Positions 14,181 through 22,010 of a DNA stretch of 23,707 nucleotides are shown here, one piece after another (position 1 is the first letter of the stretch; each line of letters begins with the position of its first letter). The position numbers and the translations under genes were made by a program. Location: NCBI GenBank assembly GCA_025352345.1, contig JANXTP010000325.1, positions 1-23,707 on the forward strand. Reading direction: 5' to 3'. The notes beneath the pieces were generated by a model. That model was not told the DNA's origin and did not search any database. It saw nothing but the letters and a program-made list of their open reading frames with translations. This stretch comes from Burkholderiales bacterium. GTDB taxonomy: Bacteria > Pseudomonadota > Gammaproteobacteria > Burkholderiales > Burkholderiaceae_C.

Positions 14181-15623
14181 ATGCTGCTAGACATCGAAAC
14201 GCTTGAAGCCTTGCGCCGCCAGCATCCTGCATGGCGCTTGCTGGCTTCGGAGTCGGTGGCGCTGGTGGCCAGCTTTCTGCACCGGGCATTCGTGGTGCCG
14301 AACCGGCGCGCCATCGCTCAGGCCGATTTGGCCGAGGCGCTGGAAGATGCGCTGTATGCACTGCGCGAACAACGCGCAGACGGCGTCTACCCGAAGGGCG
14401 CGCTGGAATACCTCAACGACTGGGCAGCCAACGACAAAGCCTGGTTGCGCAAGTTCTATCCGCCGGGTTCCGACGAACCGCATTTTGATCTCACGCCAGC
14501 CACCGAAAAGGCGTTGGCCTGGCTCGCAAGCTTGAGCGAACGCAGTTTCGTAGGCACCGAATCGCGGCTGCTCACGCTCTTCGAGCTGCTGCGCCAGATG
14601 AGCGAAGGCAGCGAGACCGACCCCCAGGCCCGCGTGCGCGAATTGCAGCGCAAACGCGACGAGATCGACGCCGAGATTACGCGCGTGCTGGGGGGCAACA
14701 TGCCGCTCTTGGGCAACACCGCGCTGAAAGAGCGCTTCACGCAGTTCACCACCCTGGCGCGCGAACTGCTCGCCGACTTTCGCGAGGTGGAGCACAACTT
14801 TCGTGGCCTCGACCGCCGCGTGCGCGAGCGCATCACGCTGTGGGATGGCAGCAAGGGCGCGCTGCTGCAAGACATTTTGGGTGAACGCGATCTGATCGCT
14901 GAGTCCGACCAGGGCCGCAGCTTCCGCGCGTTCTGGGACTTCCTGATGTCGCGATCGCGCCAGGACGAGCTGACGCAACTGCTGGAGCGGGTGATGCAGC
15001 TGGAGCCGGTGGCCGAGATGGCGCCAGACCCCCGTTTCAAGCGGGTGCACTACGACTGGCTTGAAGCCGGCGAGCATGCGCAGCGCACCGTGGCCCTGCT
15101 GTCGCAGCAGCTGCGGCGTTTTCTCGACGGCCAGGCTTACCTGGAGAACCGCCGCATCATGGACATCCTGCGCGGCATCGAGGCCGGTGCGCTGGCCGTG
15201 CGCGCGTTGCCGCCCGCTGGCGACTTCATGTTCATGGCCAGCACCGCGCCCCACATCGACCTGCCGATGGAGCGCCCATTGCACACGCCGGCAATGAAGC
15301 TGGCGCTCGACGCCGGGGACCTTGCCGCGGGTGACGAAGACCTGGACGCCGCCGCGCTGTTCTCGCAGTTCGTCATCGACAAGGCCGCCCTGGCGCAGCA
15401 TGTGCGGCAGAGCCTGCAACAGCACAAGCAGGTCACGCTGGCCGAACTGCTGCACACCTGGCCGCTGGAACACGGGCTGGCTGAGCTGGTGACCTACCTC
15501 AGTCTGGCGGCCGAGCCGGGCCGTGCGGTCATCGACGACACGGTGCTCGACAGCGTGGGCTGGGTGGCACGCTCCGGCCAGCGCAGGCATGCGCGTCTGC
15601 CGCGCGTGATCTTTTCGCGCTGA
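14181..15623 (+). CDS. jetA: Wadjet type I protein JetA (DUF3375, kleisin-like)
   Basis: JetA is the MukF/kleisin-like subunit of the Wadjet complex, which recognises and cleaves closed circular plasmid DNA. The 480-residue length is normal for the DUF3375 family. Seen in the sequence are an N-terminal helical domain (LEALRRQHPAWRLLASESVALVASFLHR region), the FVGTESRLLTLFELLRQM block, a coiled-coil stretch near 145-165 (RVRELQRKRDEIDAEI), and LAELLHTWPLEHGLAELVTYLSLA near the C-terminus, all family-like. It is the first gene of a four-gene operon; jetB starts 2 nt after its stop. No Shine-Dalgarno precedes the ATG. The assignment rests on family resemblance plus the full jetABCD order. Confidence 0.92.
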   Translation: MLLDIETLEALRRQHPAWRLLASESVALVASFLHRAFVVPNRRAIAQADLAEALEDALYALREQRADGVYPKGALEYLNDWAANDKAWLRKFYPPGSDEPHFDLTPATEKALAWLASLSERSFVGTESRLLTLFELLRQMSEGSETDPQARVRELQRKRDEIDAEITRVLGGNMPLLGNTALKERFTQFTTLARELLADFREVEHNFRGLDRRVRERITLWDGSKGALLQDILGERDLIAESDQGRSFRAFWDFLMSRSRQDELTQLLERVMQLEPVAEMAPDPRFKRVHYDWLEAGEHAQRTVALLSQQLRRFLDGQAYLENRRIMDILRGIEAGALAVRALPPAGDFMFMASTAPHIDLPMERPLHTPAMKLALDAGDLAAGDEDLDAAALFSQFVIDKAALAQHVRQSLQQHKQVTLAELLHTWPLEHGLAELVTYLSLAAEPGRAVIDDTVLDSVGWVARSGQRRHARLPRVIFSR

Positions 15624-15625
15624 GC

Positions 15626-16243
15626 ATGGCCGGCGAAGAAGCCGCTTCGAGCATCGACCTGTCGGCCGTGGTGGTGCCTTTGCTGAAGGGCGTCACCTAC
15701 CGCGCCGACGATGCCGCGCACTGGCATGCGCTGTTGCAGCTGCAGGGCCGCGTGCGCGACCATGTGGGTGTGCTTGGCCTGGAGCTGACGCTGGACGAGG
15801 CCGAGGGCTACGCCTTCCTTCGCTCGCGCCCGGAGTCTGACGACCCCGCCGCGCCCAAACTGCCCCGCCTGGTGGCGCGGCGTCCACTGTCATTTCCGGT
15901 GAGTCTGCTGCTGGCGCTGCTGCGCAAGAAGCTGGCCGAGTTCGACGCCGCGGGCAGCGATACGCGGCTGATCCTATCGCGCGAACAGGTGGTGGAGATG
16001 CTGCGCGTCTTCATGCCCGAGGGCAGCAACCAGACCCGGCTCGTCGACCAGGTCGATACGCAGCTGAACCGCATCGCCGAACTCGGCTTTGTGCGCCGCC
16101 TGCGCAGCCAGGAACAGATGTTCGAAGTGCAACGCATCCTGAAGGCCTTCGTCGATGCGAACTGGCTGGCCGAGTTCGATGCCCGCCTCGCCGATTACCG
16201 TGTGCAACTCGAAGGCGGGGGGGCGTCGCCAGATGAAGAATGA
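15626..16243 (+). CDS. jetB: Wadjet type I protein JetB (DUF4194, MukE-like)
   Basis: JetB is the MukE/KITE-like winged-helix subunit that binds JetA and bridges the SMC heads. The 205-residue size and order fit DUF4194. Visible are the GYAFLRSR block, LSFPVSLLLALLRKKLAEFD and RLVDQVDTQLNRIAELGFVRRL, the winged-helix core typical of the family. It starts 2 nt after jetA, so it is probably translated by re-initiation, and its last 11 nt overlap the jetC start. A run of seven G (16217-16223) lies just before the overlap; loss of one G would fuse JetB and JetC in one frame. Confidence 0.92.
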   Translation: MAGEEAASSIDLSAVVVPLLKGVTYRADDAAHWHALLQLQGRVRDHVGVLGLELTLDEAEGYAFLRSRPESDDPAAPKLPRLVARRPLSFPVSLLLALLRKKLAEFDAAGSDTRLILSREQVVEMLRVFMPEGSNQTRLVDQVDTQLNRIAELGFVRRLRSQEQMFEVQRILKAFVDANWLAEFDARLADYRVQLEGGGASPDEE

Positions 16244-19200
16244 ATCCTTGGCGCTGGACTTTTCCGCCGACGAGGCGCTGGCGGGCTTCCGGCTGCAGCG
16301 ATTGGAGGTCTTCAACTGGGGCACCTTCGACGCTCGCGTCTGGTCGCTGCGCTGCGAAGGGCGCAATGCCTTGCTCACCGGCGACATCGGTTCGGGCAAG
16401 TCGACGCTGGTGGACGCTGTCACCACCTTGCTGGTGCCCGCCCACCGCGTGGCCTACAACAAGGCCGCCGGTGCCGACGCACGCGAACGCACGCTGCGCA
16501 GCTACGTGCTGGGCCACTACAAGGCGGAGCGCAATGAACAAGGCGGCTCCGGCCGGCCGGTGGCGCTGCGCGGCCCCAACAGTTATTCTGTGATCCTGGG
16601 CGTATTCCATAACGCCGGCTACGACCAGACGGTGACGTTGGCCCAGGTCTTCTGGCTCAAGGACCCGCAAGGGCAGCCACAGCGTCTGTACGTGGTCACC
16701 GAGCGGGCGATGGGCATTGCCGAGGACTTTGCTGACTTCGGCTCCGACATCACCAAGCTGCGCAAACGGCTGCGTGCCAGCGGTGTGACGCCGGAAGACA
16801 GCTTTCCTCCCTACGGCGCCTTGTTCCGCCGCCATTTCGGCATCAAGAACGACCAGGCGCTGGAGCTCTTCCACCAGACCGTGTCGTTGAAGTCGGTCGG
16901 AAACCTCACCGAGTTTGTTCGCGGCCACATGCTGGAACCTTTCGACATCGCGCCGCGCTTGAAGGATTTGATCGCCCATTTCGAGGATCTGAACCGCGCC
17001 CACGAGTCTGTGCTGAAGGCGCAAGCCCAGGTGTTGTTGTTGAAGCCCCTCGTGGCCGACTGCGAACGCCGGGCTGAACTTGCAGCCGAAATCGAACAGC
17101 AGCGCGCCGCTCGCGAGGCCTTGCAGGTTTATTTCGCTGGGCTCAAGGCGGGCTTGCTGGACATCCGGCTTGTGAACCTGGCCGAAGAACTGGCGCGCCA
17201 CGACAGCCACATCGAACGCCTGCTGACCGAGCAGCGCGACCAGCAAGCGCAAGAGCGTGAACTGCGCCGCGCCGTGGCCGACAACGGCGGTGACCGCATC
17301 GAGCGGCTGGCGCTGGAGATCGAGCAGATGGCGTACGAAGTACAGCGCCGTACCGACAAGTCGCGCCGCTACGATGAACTGCGCCAGCGCCTCGATCTGC
17401 TGGCCATGCACAACGAAGAGGATTTCCTGGCCCAGCGTGCGCTCTGTGGCCCCATGCGCGCAGCTGCCCAACAACACGAAGCGGCAGTGCAGAACACGTT
17501 GAACGAGCTGGGCGTGACGCTGTCGCTCGGGCGGCAGGAGCACCAGGTCCTTGCCGATGAAATTACCAGTCTCAAAGCCCGTCGCAGCAACATCGACGCG
17601 CAGCAGATCGTGATGAGAAGTGCGTTGTGCGCGGCGTTGCAACTGCGCGAGACCGACATGCCGTACGCTGGAGAACTGATCCAGGTGCGCGAAGACGAGC
17701 GTGACTGGGAAGGTGCGGCCGAACGGCTGGTGCGTGGCTTCGGCTTGTCGCTGCTGGTGCCCGATGCGCACTACGCCGCTGTCAGCGACTGGGTGGACCG
17801 CACCCACCTCAAAGGCCGGCTGGTCTACTTTCGTGTGCTCCCGGCGCGCAAGGGTCAGCGCAGCGAGATGCCCGACCTGCACGCCGATTCGATGGCTCGC
17901 AAACTGGCCGTCAAGCCCGATTCACCGTTTTACGACTGGCTGGCACGCGAAGTCGCGCACCGCTTCAACCTCGCCTGTTGCAGCAGCCAAGAGCAGTTTT
18001 GGCGCGAGAAACACGCGATCACGCGCGTCGGGCAGATCAAGGCGCCCGGTGAACGGCACGAGAAAGACGACCGGCACCGCATCGACGACCGCAGCCGCTA
18101 CGTGCTGGGCTGGAGCAATAGCGCCAAGATCGCTGCCTTGGAGGGCAAGGCGAAGGCGCTGGAAGCGCATTTGGCCGACGTCGGCCAACGCGCTGGCGCT
18201 TTGCTCAAGGAACAGGAGGCGGCCCGGGCGCGCCTTGAAGCCTTGAACAAGATTGATGAGTACCGCGACTATGCCGAGCTGGACTGGAAGTCCGGCGCCA
18301 CAGCGGTCGCAAAACTTCAGGAAGAACGACGCCAGCTTGAGAACGCATCGGACCTGCTGAAGACGCTGGCCGCACAATTGGCCGCTCTGGAACAGGCACT
18401 GGCCGACACCAGCGCCAAACTTAAGAAGCGCGAGGGTGAACAGGCCCAGACGTTGTTGAAACAACAGCAAGCCCAGGGTTTGCGTGAACTGGCTCAACAG
18501 CTACTGGACGCGCCTGCCGCCCAGACGGCTGCGCAGCACTTCGAGAGGGTCGACAAGCTGCGTGTCCAGGCACTCGGCGAGCATCAGCTGAGCGTCGAGT
18601 CATGCGACAACCGTGAGCACGACATGCGCCGCTGGCTGCAAGAGCACATCGACGCCGAAGACAAGAAACTGTCACGCCTGGGCGAGAAGATCGTGCGCGC
18701 GATGGCCGAGTACAAAGAGGCCTTCAAGCTTGACACGCAGGAAGTCGACGCCAGCGTGGCCGCAGGCCCCGAGTACAGCGCGATGCTGGACAAGCTCAAC
18801 GCTGACGACCTGCCGCGTTTCGTGGCTCGCTTCAAGGAACTGCTCAACGAAAACACCATCCGCGAGGTGGCCAACTTCCAATCGCAATTGCACCGGGAGC
18901 GCGAAACCATCAAGGAACGCATTGCACTCATCAATGAATCTTTGACGCAGATCGACTACAACCCGGGCCGATTCATCGCGCTGGAAGCGCAGCCTGCCAT
19001 CGATGTGGAAGTGCGTGACTTTCAAACCGAGCTGCGGGCCTGCACCGAAGGCGCACTCACTGGGTCCGATGACGCGCAGTATTCGGAAGCCAAGTTTCTG
19101 CAGGTCAAACGAATCATCGAACGCTTTCGCGGCCGTGAAGGTACGGCCGAGCCCGACCGGCGCTGGACGGCCAAAGTCACCGACGTGCGCAACTGGTTTG

Positions 19201-19613
19201 TCTTCGCCGCCAGCGAACGCTGGCGCGAAGACGGCCGCGAGCACGAACACTATTCCGATTCCGGCGGCAAGTCGGGTGGGCAGAAAGAGAAGCTGGCCTA
19301 CACCATCCTGGCTGCCAGCCTGGCCTACCAGTTCGGGCTGGAGTGGGGTGAAGTGCGTTCGCGTTCATTCCGCTTCGTGGTGATTGATGAAGCCTTCGGC
19401 CGCGGCTCCGACGAATCGGCGGAATACGGGCTGCGCCTGTTCCAGCAGCTCAATCTGCAGTTGCTGATCGTCACGCCGCTGCAGAAGATCCACATCATCG
19501 AACCCTTCGTGTCCAGCGTGGGCTTCGTGCACAACGAAGAAGGCAGCGCCTCGCGTTTGCGCAACCTCAGCATCGAGGACTACCGCACGCAGCGTGATGC
19601 GGCAACGGCATGA
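16233..19613 (+). CDS. jetC: Wadjet type I protein JetC (MukB-like SMC ATPase)
   Basis: JetC is the SMC motor that extrudes DNA loops to sense circular plasmids. Numbered from ATG 16233 (1126 residues), Walker A is GDIGSGKS at 50-57, the ABC signature SGGQK starts at 1014, and Walker B VVIDEAFG has Asp1052-Glu1053. Long coiled coils fill about 260-450 and 610-820 around a hinge-like globular region. The frame is open back to 16155, but 16233 is preferred because the RLEVFNWGTF strand that begins the ATPase head follows shortly after. It overlaps jetB by 11 nt and jetD by 4 nt (ATGA), which supports fixed stoichiometry by coupling. Head motifs are intact, so the protein should be active. Confidence 0.95.
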   Translation: MKNESLALDFSADEALAGFRLQRLEVFNWGTFDARVWSLRCEGRNALLTGDIGSGKSTLVDAVTTLLVPAHRVAYNKAAGADARERTLRSYVLGHYKAERNEQGGSGRPVALRGPNSYSVILGVFHNAGYDQTVTLAQVFWLKDPQGQPQRLYVVTERAMGIAEDFADFGSDITKLRKRLRASGVTPEDSFPPYGALFRRHFGIKNDQALELFHQTVSLKSVGNLTEFVRGHMLEPFDIAPRLKDLIAHFEDLNRAHESVLKAQAQVLLLKPLVADCERRAELAAEIEQQRAAREALQVYFAGLKAGLLDIRLVNLAEELARHDSHIERLLTEQRDQQAQERELRRAVADNGGDRIERLALEIEQMAYEVQRRTDKSRRYDELRQRLDLLAMHNEEDFLAQRALCGPMRAAAQQHEAAVQNTLNELGVTLSLGRQEHQVLADEITSLKARRSNIDAQQIVMRSALCAALQLRETDMPYAGELIQVREDERDWEGAAERLVRGFGLSLLVPDAHYAAVSDWVDRTHLKGRLVYFRVLPARKGQRSEMPDLHADSMARKLAVKPDSPFYDWLAREVAHRFNLACCSSQEQFWREKHAITRVGQIKAPGERHEKDDRHRIDDRSRYVLGWSNSAKIAALEGKAKALEAHLADVGQRAGALLKEQEAARARLEALNKIDEYRDYAELDWKSGATAVAKLQEERRQLENASDLLKTLAAQLAALEQALADTSAKLKKREGEQAQTLLKQQQAQGLRELAQQLLDAPAAQTAAQHFERVDKLRVQALGEHQLSVESCDNREHDMRRWLQEHIDAEDKKLSRLGEKIVRAMAEYKEAFKLDTQEVDASVAAGPEYSAMLDKLNADDLPRFVARFKELLNENTIREVANFQSQLHRERETIKERIALINESLTQIDYNPGRFIALEAQPAIDVEVRDFQTELRACTEGALTGSDDAQYSEAKFLQVKRIIERFRGREGTAEPDRRWTAKVTDVRNWFVFAASERWREDGREHEHYSDSGGKSGGQKEKLAYTILAASLAYQFGLEWGEVRSRSFRFVVIDEAFGRGSDESAEYGLRLFQQLNLQLLIVTPLQKIHIIEPFVSSVGFVHNEEGSASRLRNLSIEDYRTQRDAATA

Positions 19614-20794
19614 GCGACTGGACTTCTGCATCCGCATTGCGGGACCAGGTGCGCAGGCGTTGGGACAAGGGCGAGCTGCTGGCTGAGCTGGTCGCGCCGG
19701 GGCAGTTGTTCCCGCTGCGCTTGGCGCTGCGTTCGCCCTCATCGGGCGAGTTGTCTGAACGCTTCGACGATGTGCGCACCTGGGCGGCCGCGCTGCAGCA
19801 GGGCGCAAAAGCCGGCTACCGGCTGGTGATGCGCGATGTGCGGCATCGCATCATCGGCCAAAACAGCCTGCCCGCCGAGGCCTGGGTGGAGACGCTGGAC
19901 GATGCGCTGCGTCTCACAGGCAAAGCGGGTGATGCGCGCATCTTCGCCAGCTTGTTGACAGTCACGCGGCAACAGCAACCGGCGCTGCTGCCTTGGCTGC
20001 AGTCCCAGCCGATGCGCGCACTGGCACTGGCACAGCAATGGCCGCAGCTGCTGGCCCTGGTGGGCTGGATGCAATTGCATCCGCGGCCTGGCATTTATCT
20101 GCGTGAGGTCGATCTGGCTGGCATCCACAGCAAGTTCGTCGAGGCCCAGCGCAGCGTGCTTGCCGAGCTGCTTGACCTGGCACTGCCGGCGGCCGCTATA
20201 GACGCCGGGGCAAGCGGCACGGCGCAATTCGTTCGCCGCTACGGTTTTCGCGAAAAACCACTCCGTGTGCGCTTTCGGTGCTTGGACCCGTCGGTGCTGG
20301 ACTGGGTCAGCGGGGGCGACAACGACTACACGGTGTCGCAGCTCACCTTCGCCCGTTTGCATGCTGCCGTAGAGCGTGTTTTCATGACAGAAAACGAAGT
20401 CAACTTCTTGTCGTTCCCGCCGACAGAAAAGGCCATGGTGGTCTTCGGCGCTGGCTACGGTTTCGAGATGCTGGCCAACGCCGACTGGCTGGCCCGGTGT
20501 GCGCTGCATTATTGGGGCGACATCGACACCCACGGCTTTGCCATTCTCGACCAGCTCCGCGCCCATCACCGGCACGCCAAGTCCTTCCTGATGGACCGCG
20601 ACACACTGCTGTCGCACCGATCGCAATGGACCGTCGAGCCGCAACCCACTCTGCGCGACCTGCCGCGTTTGACCCACGACGAAAGCGCGCTGTACGACGA
20701 GCTGCGCTACTTGCGCCTGAGTGAGAAGGCCGTGCGCTTAGAGCAGGAGCGTATCGGTTTCGGGGCCGTGCTACGGGCTGTTGAAGCTTGTTGA
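19610..20794 (+). CDS. jetD: Wadjet type I protein JetD (DUF3322/DUF2220, Toprim-like nuclease)
   Basis: JetD is the nuclease that cuts plasmid DNA once JetABC has extruded a circle. The 394-residue protein has an N-terminal DUF3322-like arm (to ~190) and a C-terminal Toprim-like DUF2220 domain. The acidic residues expected for metal binding are visible: VFMTENEVNFLSFP (Glu261/Glu263) and YWGDIDTHGF (Asp304, Asp306). The C-terminal LRLSEKAVRLEQERI helix is also family-like. Its ATG overlaps the jetC stop by 4 nt. All key motifs are intact, so the whole Wadjet operon looks functional. No obvious terminator follows. Confidence 0.94.
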   Translation: MSDWTSASALRDQVRRRWDKGELLAELVAPGQLFPLRLALRSPSSGELSERFDDVRTWAAALQQGAKAGYRLVMRDVRHRIIGQNSLPAEAWVETLDDALRLTGKAGDARIFASLLTVTRQQQPALLPWLQSQPMRALALAQQWPQLLALVGWMQLHPRPGIYLREVDLAGIHSKFVEAQRSVLAELLDLALPAAAIDAGASGTAQFVRRYGFREKPLRVRFRCLDPSVLDWVSGGDNDYTVSQLTFARLHAAVERVFMTENEVNFLSFPPTEKAMVVFGAGYGFEMLANADWLARCALHYWGDIDTHGFAILDQLRAHHRHAKSFLMDRDTLLSHRSQWTVEPQPTLRDLPRLTHDESALYDELRYLRLSEKAVRLEQERIGFGAVLRAVEAC

Positions 20795-20881
20795 TTCACA
20801 TGAGCATCGGCTGCATTCCAAACATGTAGACCACAAAGCCCCGGCGCGGCTCAGGTGCCCGCGATTGCGAAAGGAAGGCAG

Positions 20882-21577
20882 ATGGCATCCACCAGCGACC
20901 CTCTCTTGAGCTTTCTGACTTCGCGCCGAGGCGACTTGCGCCGAATCGCAGACCGGACTTGCGGCGAACACACGGTCGAGGATATGGCTGCCGAGGCCTG
21001 GCTGGTCGCTGAAGACATATCCCGCAAGCGCGGCCTGGCGGTCGACTTCCTGAACATCGACGACCAGGCGCTCGTCTTGTCTTGACTGCACTGCAAGTTG
21101 GTCCGCTATGCCGAAAAGAGCCTTCGTTTTGCGGTCAAGTTGGACAAGGACTGGGACAACGAAGAGTCGGAAGCCACGATCAATGCGCTGGCACGGCTGC
21201 TAACGGCTCCTGAGCATTTTGACCCCCTGGTCAAGATGCAAGCTGATGAAGCGAGATTCAATCCAATGGCCCTGATTCAGCACAGCTACTCGCAGGCATC
21301 GGCTTATGTGATCCTGCTGCAGCGTTTCGATTGGGATCTAGAGTCTCTGGCTGAGCACCTGCGACTGGTCACAGCTACCGTGCGAGGCAAAGTCATCGCC
21401 TGCGGCATTCATATGAAGACCCAGCCCTCGCAATTCGACCGAATCCACTCAATCGAGCTGTGCTTCATCCCTGCGATTTCTCGACGTGTCGCCCGTTACC
21501 CGACACCGGATTCGGGCCAAGTTCAACTTGGCTGGGAGTTCGCGGATCGAGTCCGTTGGTCAACGTCTCTCGGTTGA
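20882..21577 (+). pseudogene. Sigma-factor-like gene interrupted by an in-frame TGA
   Basis: Two open stretches, 20882-21082 and 21086-21577, are in the same frame and separated only by TGA at 21083-21085. The ATG at 20882 has a good AAAGGAAGG ribosome site. The joined product would be about 231 residues. Its N-terminal part (LRRIADRTCGEHTVEDMAAE, then DISRKRG, then KLVRYAEKSLR) resembles region 2 of sigma-70/ECF-type factors, and the C-terminal half has no motif I know. Restoring TGA to CGA (Arg) by one transition gives a smooth sequence, so a recent nonsense mutation is the simplest reading. Its GC content looks lower than its neighbours. Family assignment is tentative. It lies between Wadjet and the SbcCD-like pair. 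Confidence 0.6.
21516..21532. repeat. Perfect 8-bp palindrome near the end of the broken sigma-like gene
   Basis: GCCAAGTT-C-AACTTGGC is a perfect inverted repeat with a single central base, lying inside the coding tail. It has the shape of a dimeric regulator site but may be chance. Confidence 0.45.
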
Positions 21578-21648
21578 TCGTGCTTTCAGAAGGCAGCGAG
21601 AGATCACCGTTGAAGCACGAGCGGCATTGACCGCATCAAGCGTTGGGT
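21558..21648. other. attC-like folded region after the broken sigma-like gene
   Basis: The outer ends GGTCAAC (21558-21564) and GTTGGGT (21642-21648) partly pair. Inside them TTGAT (21574-21578) pairs with ATCAA (21635-21639), and TCGTGCTT (21578-21585) pairs perfectly with AAGCACGA (21613-21620). The right end TCAAGCGTTGGGT matches the 3' half of integron attC sites (GTTRRRY). The left end breaks the RYYYAAC rule at one base, and a 14-nt one-sided bulge is unusual, so this is weak. Confidence 0.2.
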
Positions 21649-21681
21649 TAAGGGCCCGCGTCGCGTGTGAGACCGTGTCGG

Positions 21682-21698
21682 GGTCGGACTGTCCGACC
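21682..21698. repeat. Perfect 8-bp palindrome in the non-coding stretch
   Basis: GGTCGGAC-T-GTCCGACC is a perfect inverted repeat with one central base, about 310 bp before the SbcD-like start. It has the same layout (8-1-8) as the palindrome at 21516-21532 but a different sequence. Confidence 0.6.
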
Positions 21699-21780
21699 GT
21701 AGACATGCGATAAGCACCATGGCAACGCGCCTCATAAAGAGGGCCAGCAGCAGGAGTGCCACAGATGAACGAAGTAAGTG

Positions 21781-21802
21781 CGGAGTGAGTGCGGAGTGAG
21801 TG
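21781..21802. repeat. 11-bp tandem repeat
   Basis: CGGAGTGAGTG occurs twice head to tail, preceded by a further partial copy (GTAAGTG). It is purine-rich and contains Shine-Dalgarno-like GGAG, but no gene follows at the right distance. Confidence 0.6.
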
Positions 21803-22010
21803 CAGGATAGGCTGGCCGCCAGCAAGTGGCTGCCGCCAGACGCGATTGGCGTCGGGCCATGCCGCCTCGAGAACGACCTGCATGGACTTGGCGCCTCTCC
21901 CGTGCGCGCCGTACGAGTGGGTCACGGTCCGGCTGCCAGGTGCCACGTCGCCTGCGGCCTGAGTTCCGCTGCGGCTAGACTGTTTCGCAGAATTTGTTGA
22001 GAGGAAGCCT

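Larger units (their letters stand above)
21578..22010. other. Non-coding stretch upstream of the SbcD-like gene
   Basis: About 430 bp without a convincing gene on either strand. It holds the right half of the attC-like fold, a perfect palindrome at 21682-21698 and an 11-bp tandem repeat at 21781-21802. A 66-codon frame from a GTG at 21800 has no recognisable features. A promoter for the SbcD-like gene should lie here; TAGACT at 21975-21980 is a possible -10 but no -35 is clear. Confidence 0.5.

Noticed and set aside
14187..15590. Long minus-strand reading frame (467 codons) opposite jetA
   Set aside because: It is the antisense shadow of a well-recognised gene in GC-rich DNA; the product has the Gln/Arg/Leu/His-rich composition typical of such shadows and no motif.
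16011..17882. Long minus-strand reading frame (623 codons) opposite jetB/jetC
   Set aside because: Same reason: JetC coding with Walker motifs on the plus strand explains the stretch.
21083..21085. Selenocysteine reading of the in-frame TGA
   Set aside because: No Sec-protein family match and no clear SECIS-like hairpin was found just after it; a CGA-to-TGA nonsense mutation is simpler.
21800..22000. 66-codon plus-strand frame after the tandem repeat
   Set aside because: It has a GTG start inside the repeat, no recognisable motif and a composition like non-coding GC-rich DNA.
9053..22010. CRISPR array or insertion sequence in the accessory region
   Set aside because: No regularly spaced repeats and no transposase-like product were found; only short tandem repeats and palindromes are present.
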